A DNA stretch of 64,000 bases from Nereocystis luetkeana. Lineage: Eukaryota > Sar > Phaeophyceae > Laminariales > Laminariaceae. This document shows, one piece after another, positions 57,110 to 64,000 of this stretch; position 1 is the first letter of the stretch, and every line of letters starts with the position of its first letter. Where the stretch lies: the NCBI GenBank assembly GCA_031213475.1, contig JARUPZ010000019.1:8400698-8464697 (forward strand), in the 5' to 3' direction. The notes beneath the pieces are model-generated. The model did no database searches and had not been told where the DNA came from. It worked only from the letters and a program-made list of their open reading frames with translations. Position numbers and translations under genes: made by a program.

Positions 57110-57114
57110 TAGAT

Positions 57115-57757
57115 AACACGGAGGCCTCGGGGGGCACTCGAGAGGATACACCAGGGCAGGGAGAAGGCGCGACAACGTCGCAACGCATCGATTCAGCGGC
57201 CATCGGCGGGCACTCGGGTCGTGACGGGCGATCTCGTCCTGGTGAGGGAGAGCGACGGCTCGCTCCACCGGCAGGGTATGTGGCCTAAATTGGCCCATGA
57301 AAAGTGGACTGGTCCATGGAAGGTGGTGGAGGTGGTGATCGAGGGCCTGAGCGTCGTCATCGAGATGGAAGGCAGGACGACGCGCTCCAGGACGGTCTCC
57401 GCTGCATCGCTGAAGCCATTCTACACGAGGCCGTCCGATCTTGGCCACCCCATGGAGAATGAGTTCGCGCAGATGGCGTGGGGAGCGGACTTGGGCTCGG
57501 AGGGCACTCGACTACAGCAGCACCAATGTACACGCTCCTGGACAGGAGGCGGGGGGTCGCGAGATGGGGAATGCCGCGGCCGGTACCTCGACGGGGTGGC
57601 GTCGGACTGGATCTCGGAGGCGGAGTCACCGGACAGCTTTACTCCGCTGCAGTTGAACACGTTGCACGCGTTGTGGAACTTGTACGATCCGAGCAGCGAG
57701 TGGAGCCGCACTGCAGCCCGAGACGAGGAGGGCGAGGAGGCGCCCCGCGCTGAGTAG
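57115..57757 (+). pseudogene. Ty3/gypsy-type integrase C-terminal region
   Basis: From just after tandem stops the frame reads ARQRRNASIQRPSAGTRVVT, then GDLVLVRESDGSLHRQGMWP, KLAHEKWTGPWKVVEVVIEG and RTVSAASLKPFYTRPSDLGH. This is the usual C-terminal barrel of gypsy-type integrases (GD.V.v......kl...w.GP..V), followed by an acidic tail to TAG 57757. It follows the zinc-finger part after only a few bases, so roughly 200 residues of catalytic core are deleted. Confidence 0.75.
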
Positions 57758-58546
57758 AAAGGAGGCGCGGAGAAGGTTCCCGATCGGCACGAAAGTCAGC
57801 AAACCGGTCGAGGGCGGCAACGGGCGCGCGGGGCGGCCCGGGCTGGTGTATGACTTTTACGTCGGGGGGGATTGATGGGTGAGGAGTGCCTGCGGCTATT
57901 GCTCAGGGGTGGCGATTCTGAAAGCGCTTGTTCTAAGCTGGGGAGGATGAGCGGGATGCCGCTGGGGGCGTTGTTTTAGGCCAGCGGCACTTGGGAAAAC
58001 TAACCCACCTAGCTCGGCAACGGCACTACGAACTGCAGGAGTTCACGGTTTTGGTAGGCGCCAGATTATTACTATGTTGAAGCCATGCAAAAGAGACCCT
58101 GCCATCTCGCATTATCGTCGCGATCTGTGTACCTATGGCGGGAGTAGGGGGCACTAGGAGACTATTGTCCGAAGGGACGGGGTTCCTTGCGATCTCTGAC
58201 ATTCTGTTTTTGCCTGCTTTTCATCTTGGAGGCGCGACGATTGTGATATTCCCCTTCGATTGACACAATAGTGTGAGGTGGTACAAGTATTGGAAGTCGA
58301 GGGAACTGTAGTGAGTTCAGGGATCAAGCAAGCATTGGGAAACGTAGTTTGGGGGGGAGTAGCAGTGTACACCGCGTTAAGTAAGCCAGGCGACGCATGT
58401 AATGTGCGTACTGGGGGAGGTCTTTCCTATCAAAAAATAAATGGGCCGGGTTTTCTTCCCTCAGTTGGTTGGCATATAATACCTCGGGTCCACCGTCTGG
58501 GACATCGCGTGGCTTGCCTTGTCCGGCTAAACCAGCTGGGGAGGAT
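57758..58546. other. No gene seen
   Basis: Downstream of the integrase remnant. No LTR pair could be identified by eye. Confidence 0.4.
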
Positions 58547-58902
58547 GTTACGGTGGTAATCCAAGGATCCGAAGATTTTCCAAAAGTGGGCACGGCATGT
58601 AGGCAAAGGGGATAATGGAAATTGAACCCGGAGACTGTGGGGATGTGAGCAGACGGTCACAACCTTTCTCCACCCCTTCAGCTTCTTATACTTCGTCCCG
58701 TGGCCGGCAGTGTGCCCCTACACCTAACGAATAACGACTGAGACAACTGTGAGATGGATCAGGCGTACGTTCCGCAAACTGGGTGGAACCACAGGAATAC
58801 AGGTGGCTGTCTTTGCTGCGAACTGAAAGATCTTGAGCGTGTGAATGAGTGCCAGACGGCCTAAACAAAGTAATACATGATTATTTTAGAGTGGGGATAT
58901 AT
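58547..58902 (+). repeat. Segmental duplication, module A, copy 2
   Basis: It matches 51993-52347; its right end is fused directly to module B at 58903. Confidence 0.9.
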
Positions 58903-61900
58903 CCGGAGGTTAGCTACAATGATGCGAAACTGAAGGAGCACGTGGAGTCGCGGATATGGAAGCGGTAGACAACGTCGTTGTCCCCAGTTTGAGCAACAAG
59001 GCCGGCCACCTCGGGGCTTACTGTCAAAACAGCAACTGAAACCCAGCCCGTTTGCGTGCTTCAAAGTTTCGGGTGCTCGAGTGAGGGCCGGTACAGTTCC
59101 GGTATTTTTTTTGCGGCATGTGGGCTAAATGACACATCCTTCCCACGTTCGACGTCTCATGGGTGGTGATGCAGGCATCACGGCCATATCAACACCAGGG
59201 AAACGCTAAGGGCTGCTTGCGCAAAAGGTGCACCCATCAAGACCAACTGCCGAGCTTTCGTCGGAAGTGGAGGCTCCGCAGTACCACTCGTGGCAAAGGC
59301 TTCGCTTGTTGGATCGCCGATGACCTTCAGTTTGAGCAGATAGTGTGCAGACCATCAAGTTGTTCGAGATCAGGGGGGCAGAGGGTGGCTGTGCTGTCGT
59401 CAATGCCATCCAGATTTTCGCGCATTTGCCGGGGGGTGAGATGGCGGTGGGGGCATAGAAAGAACACCACAATCACGTTTGGCAGTAGCACGAAGGCGGA
59501 AGGTGTATTATGTGCTGTGCACCCGACGAGCTTTCCCGGGACGTTTAAGCATCCGCAGGAGACGAACGCAAATTGGTAATCCGGTGGGGAGTGTGAGTTG
59601 TATGCGCCCGAGAAGAAATGTGTCAGGCGGGCTGCAATTCTGGTCCACGATGGTGGCGCACGCGAAGTGCGGGCGGTCCGAATAATACTGTTCAGATTAA
59701 ATATTATGGCGTACGATGCGTGCAGCATGTGCACTGTCTCAATATAGATTCTGCCAGCACTTGTAGACAACGTTGTTACTCCTTTGATATCACGAGGATG
59801 GTTGTATTCTTGTGTTGGGCATTCTGACAATCAACGTTTGGTTCACGTGTCTTGATTCTTCCGCAAGCAATAAGCATGCTGTCCACGCAAACTATCCCCG
59901 ACACTTACGGCCGGTGCACAGTTCCTGAAAGCAGAATGTGTTTGAGCTATATGCGAAGCACTTATTGGGTTTACATGTTTCGGGGGGCTGTAGGAGCAGT
60001 GAGCGATGAAGACTGCTTCTGCTTGTTGCCCCCAAAGAGGGTTCACGAGCGTAACGAAAATACGTTTTGTTTGAGAAACTACTCGATTCAAGTGCAAGAT
60101 AAGATACGATGCGCACACCTGTGAACCCGGTGATGGCTTCCCATGGGCACGTTTTTCTACCGGCACGTAGGTAATAGTTATTGATTTCACCCGGCGGGGC
60201 TAGCTGCCTACTCACGGTAAGCAAGTGCTCACGGAATTATCATGGGCAAGCTGAACCGGTCGCTGCACAAAAACTTCGTCTGACCTATTGAAAATATCCA
60301 GAGGAAAGTCGAGAATAAGTGTAGCTACTAATAGATACCAAATATCAAGGTAAACGTACACAGCATCTGTGTAAACAGACCCAAAAACTGTAGTAGTACT
60401 TGAATTTTCGGCCAGGGCCAGTTAAAAGGTAAAGGAAGCGAGTTAGTCTGTTACATGCCGTAGGCTGTGTGTGTTCACAGAGACGGAATCAAACTACAAA
60501 CTAAATATTGTCGCTCCCAAAACATTTCCAAGACCATAGCAGCACTCCGACAGTGACCAACTCGAGGCAATTTGTGCAGTGAAACAAGTTCCACGCGTTA
60601 GCCCACGATCGTCCGCTTCTGCTATTAGAATCTGTAGATGTCAAGAGTGTGGAAATCGGTCACGTACAGCTCTCACAGTCAGTATTTATTTCAAAAACAC
60701 AAACTTTAGTTACAGACAGATTATCTGATGAAGCCCGTACCCACCGCTATACAAAATACTACTCGTAACTGTTTTTCGCCTATTATTATAGGTAAAATAA
60801 AAGCTTTGAAGGCTTTGCTCCCTCGTTTTTGGCGTTTCGCGCCTATATAACTTGATTGCCGGCTCCAGGTAAGACCATGGGCGTGCGGCCAAAATATTTT
60901 AATCGGCTCAATCACACGAAAAAAGAGTTTTTGTTGTGTTGGAAGCGGGCTCGATCGGTGTGCATCACCAGCTAGCTGAGCGATGCCCTCGTCGGCCAGG
61001 TGTCAGACATCCGTAAAGCAATTCCAATGTTTTTCAATCCATACATTAATATTATGTACGATAAGTTCGCCTGATACCCGAAAAGGAGTACTTTAATCAA
61101 GTGATTTCCGATGCCCAATTTATCATACGTAGCAACTTTGAGTAGAACAAATGAACACAAAGAAACAAATCCAGTTTTTTTCTCTCACACACTCTCAGAC
61201 ACATCACATACGCACACGCTTCTCCATGCGCCGGCATCTCCGGCGCCGTCTTCTCACGTCGCGGGATGGTATAATAATACTTGTGCTTGCGCCGTGCATG
61301 TCGTCGTGGCCACAGCGATTCGCGGCTGCTCTATTGCAGCAGCGAGGTTTCTACTATTAATCCTTGCGAGATTGTTACATCCTAACTCTGAGACGTGTGT
61401 CAAATAATACGTCCGTTGCCTTCGGTCACCGTGCGTGGCGAAAGCGCCACTGGCTCAGAAACCTCCGTCCTCCTCTGTTCGTGTTCAAGGCCGTCCGAGT
61501 TTGCGAGGTGTAGTCGTGATCTACTCACGAGATAGATACCGGGGTTGGTCCTGGGAAAAACGAGCATACGTGTTCCACCGCATACCAGGTACCAGGTAGC
61601 AGGACCTAGGTACCAGAAAGCACCAACAACCATCCTCAAGTCAGCCACCACCACCCCCAGCTGAACACCAGGGGCAGCGCAAGCTTGTCGCTGGTGGTGG
61701 TGATGGTGGTGGATGTGGTTGTTCCTTCTGGTTGTAGTTGGGGTGAGCATCTAATCTATATTTGCTGTGTGCTCGCCGAAAACCCAGCTACTATAATACA
61801 GGAATCAGGTACCAGAGATGATCATCCTCACCACCACCACCACCAGCTGACCAGCAGCAGCAGCAGCATCATAAGCTTGTTGCTGGTGGTGGTGGTGGCA

Positions 61901-63095
61901 ATTTCGGTGTTGCTGCTGCTGCTGGTTGTGGTGGTGGTGGCGATGGGTATCTATCTCTTTGTCGCTGTTGTTCAAGCTTTGTTATCGTCGTCGTTTTCAT
62001 ATTCTACCTGGTACGTACCTACCAGGTACGAAGTAATATACCAAGTAAAACGTTTCTGCGCTGACGCGTATCGAAAGCGATATCCGAAGACTATTGCACA
62101 ATAATTGTAGGGTCAGCTGAATGCATCAACAAAAACGCCAGCAAAATCAAATCCGACACCAAACATATCCGACACCCCACTACTATCCTTTTTCGAGACC
62201 AGACAGGGGGGTATACTTCAGGGGATTATACTGAAACCGAGTTTGTTTTTTAACGTAAATTCGTCCTGAAATCCCTACCCACTGGCTTGTGTTTCGCCAT
62301 TAACTTTTTATTGTTGCTGTTGACTTAGACTAGAGTGGGAATATAGCGTACCGTGGTACCTGGTACGCGGTTTCTGTTCCACACTAATTCGGAGTATTTT
62401 CCCCCACAAAAATGAGGAAGGTTACCCTAAGAATTATGAGAATAAGGAGAGCGTGACGTATGCCCCTTACAGGTCAAGCTCAACACTCACAGCATACGTG
62501 TCCAATAGAAGAACGACCAACGCAGTAGCTTATTACACTTTGGAGTTTGAAGACCTGAAGGTATCTGTCACGATAGTCATGTCCACCCTTCTATGATACT
62601 CAATAGTACTGCTCGCGGTATTTCGGCTGTTTGTAATACTGATATACTCCAATATAGTACCTACTATTCCGAAGGTTGGAGAGAGCCAAAAATAGAGCTC
62701 GTCGAATTCGATCCTAGACGATGGTCTTATCTTTTCACACAGGTCATCGAAAAGCACGGAGTAATCACAGCAGTCATACACGAGGACGTTGGTCACACTT
62801 GGACTTTGCACTGCTGTCATGGTGCAAGAGCAAGGTTACCAGAGATCGCCTTCTCAGCTCAGTCATTACATGTGTGTGATATAGTTGCAACAAGTAAGTA
62901 TTAACGGTGCCATTTTGAGCTGAAATCCAGGAAGCATATTATAATAGACAAACATCTCATTCCTCCAAGCCTCTGGCGGCATGAAACATTTTTCTTACAA
63001 CCGAAGCATGATTTGGGTGTGAAATGAAAAAACACGGATAGCTATTATTAGGGGAAAATGGAGTCCCCCTGCCCTTAAGACGTGAATATTTCCCT
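58903..63095 (+). repeat. Segmental duplication, module B, copy 2 (4.19 kb)
   Basis: See 41750-45801. This copy is longer mainly because of a CAC/GGT and CAG/GCT microsatellite expansion near 61820-61940 and small insertions (for example 9 bp near 60690). Both copies retain the double TACCAGGTA at 44421/44428 and 61583/61590. Confidence 0.9.
59327..59830 (-). CDS. Conserved frame in the duplication, unrecognised (copy 2)
   Basis: 167 residues, differing from 42174-42677 at about two positions. The same caution on strand and reality applies. Confidence 0.25.
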   Translation of the reverse strand: MSECPTQEYNHPRDIKGVTTLSTSAGRIYIETVHMLHASYAIIFNLNSIIRTARTSRAPPSWTRIAARLTHFFSGAYNSHSPPDYQFAFVSCGCLNVPGKLVGCTAHNTPSAFVLLPNVIVVFFLCPHRHLTPRQMRENLDGIDDSTATLCPPDLEQLDGLHTICSN

Positions 63096-63140
63096 GTAGT
63101 ATTCTGTATGTCTAGACCGTGGATCACTTAATGTAAGTAT

Positions 63141-63242
63141 TGGATTGGATGAGGCCTCCTGCGCCGGGCAGGAGGTCCCGTCCGGTATTCCCCCCCGCGC
63201 TGAGTAAAGTGGCGAATCACAAATAAATGGCGATCCAATCCA
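63141..63242. repeat. Nested inverted repeats
   Basis: TGGATTGGAT (63141-63150) pairs with ATCCAATCCA (63233-63242). Inside, CCTCCTGC (63155-63162) pairs with GCAGGAGG (63168-63175). Confidence 0.75.
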
Positions 63243-64000
63243 TGGATTCAAATTAGGCACAAATAATGGAACCATTGATTATATCGAAATGTCTCGGATT
63301 TTGTATCGAATCGAGATCACTTCTTCCTTTCGCTCCTGAAACCTCGTAAGCCTTACGAGTTGGTCGCGAAATTCTTGAGAGTATGCTGAGAACCACCCGG
63401 TCGACACCAGCCCCTCTAGCGGACGCGACTGCCGCTATCGTGTCGGCCCCGGGCCGGCGACTCCCGGCCGAACTGCGAGCTTGAAGCAACGCGGCTTTTG
63501 TCTGGTACATTATATACCTCCGGTTCCTTGTCATCCTCCTGGGGTCAAATATGTCAGGAGACATGTCAAGCAAGGCAAAATATGCGCTGTCAAGGGTGTA
63601 GGGCCGTTTGTTGCAGACTCAAAGCTAGTAGTTTGGTGTTGGTCAAGGCATGTCAAGGCAAAGTTGCTGTCTGTCAAGGGGTGAAAGTGCTGTCTCCTGA
63701 CACAGGCGGAGCACTGTGTTCTTCTCCTCGGAGCATCCGAGGTGGGGGCGCTTGGGGAGGCGCTGCGCGTCAGCTAGGCTACGGGGCAGGTGCTGCGGGA
63801 ACGTAGGGACCGGCGGCTCAAACCGAGACGGTCGAGATCGCCGGTGGGGCAAACGCTGGGGAGAATGCCTCAGCTGGAGCGAGCTTGGGAGCGGAGCTCA
63901 TCCAAGTTGGGCCCAGCAGGTCCAGCCGCCGACCATGGAAATAAGGAGTAAAGATTATCAGGATCTGATCGGACTCACTACAACCACGCACCTTCCAGAG
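63243..64000. other. Window end; TGTCAAGG short repeats, no gene assigned
   Basis: TGTCAAG(C/G) recurs at about 63564, 63589, 63651 and 63673. From about 63715 a GC-rich plus frame reads VLLLGASEVGALGEALRVS and then, after a stop, RERRDRRLKPRRSRSPVGQT. It could be part of a gag-like protein but is unsupported. Confidence 0.35.

Overview
This window looks like repeat-rich nuclear DNA of a eukaryote. Nearly all long open frames are repeat-derived or shadows. The one convincing host gene is cut by short GT-AG introns, and remains of LINE, SINE, hAT, Ty3/gypsy-type and miniature DNA elements overlie each other. CAG/GCA-rich frames, mixed base composition and the style of the LINE and transposase-like peptides would fit a brown alga or another large-genome stramenopile. 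That assignment is an inference from memory, at roughly even odds, and no rRNA or organelle gene is present to test it.

Layout. 1-4.7 kb: a nest of SINE and LINE 3' fragments that share one 3' end followed by a GTT/AAC repeat. 6.7-9.0 kb: an element with roughly 400-bp inverted arms, its right arm split by a retroposon with a 12-bp target duplication. 9.7-10.2 kb: a perfect 89-bp palindrome. 10.5-13.9 kb and 19.5-21.5 kb: minus-strand transposase-like and unrecognised exons tied together by a near-identical 563-bp repeat. 15.9-17.3 kb: a complete-ended hAT element carrying a BED-finger-like exon between two copies of a CCGGTACC minisatellite. 22.9-24.2 kb: a 614-bp tandem duplication. 28-30.6 kb: SINE-type units and a 295-bp AAT tract. 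30.7-33.5 kb: a possible LTR pair around a poly-Q frame. 38.4 kb and 41.2 kb: two miniature inverted-repeat elements.

40.9-51.0 kb holds the only clear host gene, an MFS transporter of the SV2/SVOP-like sugar-porter type. I could join nine exons (46334-50989) in phase, including a 30-nt microexon, into 432 residues plus stop. A likely first exon lies at 40956-41051. Between the two sits one copy of a 4.1-kb segmental duplication whose second copy is at 58903-63095, and I could not find the exon(s) for the first membrane helix.

52-64 kb: two tandem-repeat arrays (218-bp units and a ~325-bp higher-order unit), a decayed Ty3/gypsy-type integrase missing most of its catalytic core, and the second duplication copy.

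A palindromic word, TACCWGGTA, occurs at least 23 times across the window where about 0.5 would be expected by chance. It is the most unexpected window-wide signal.
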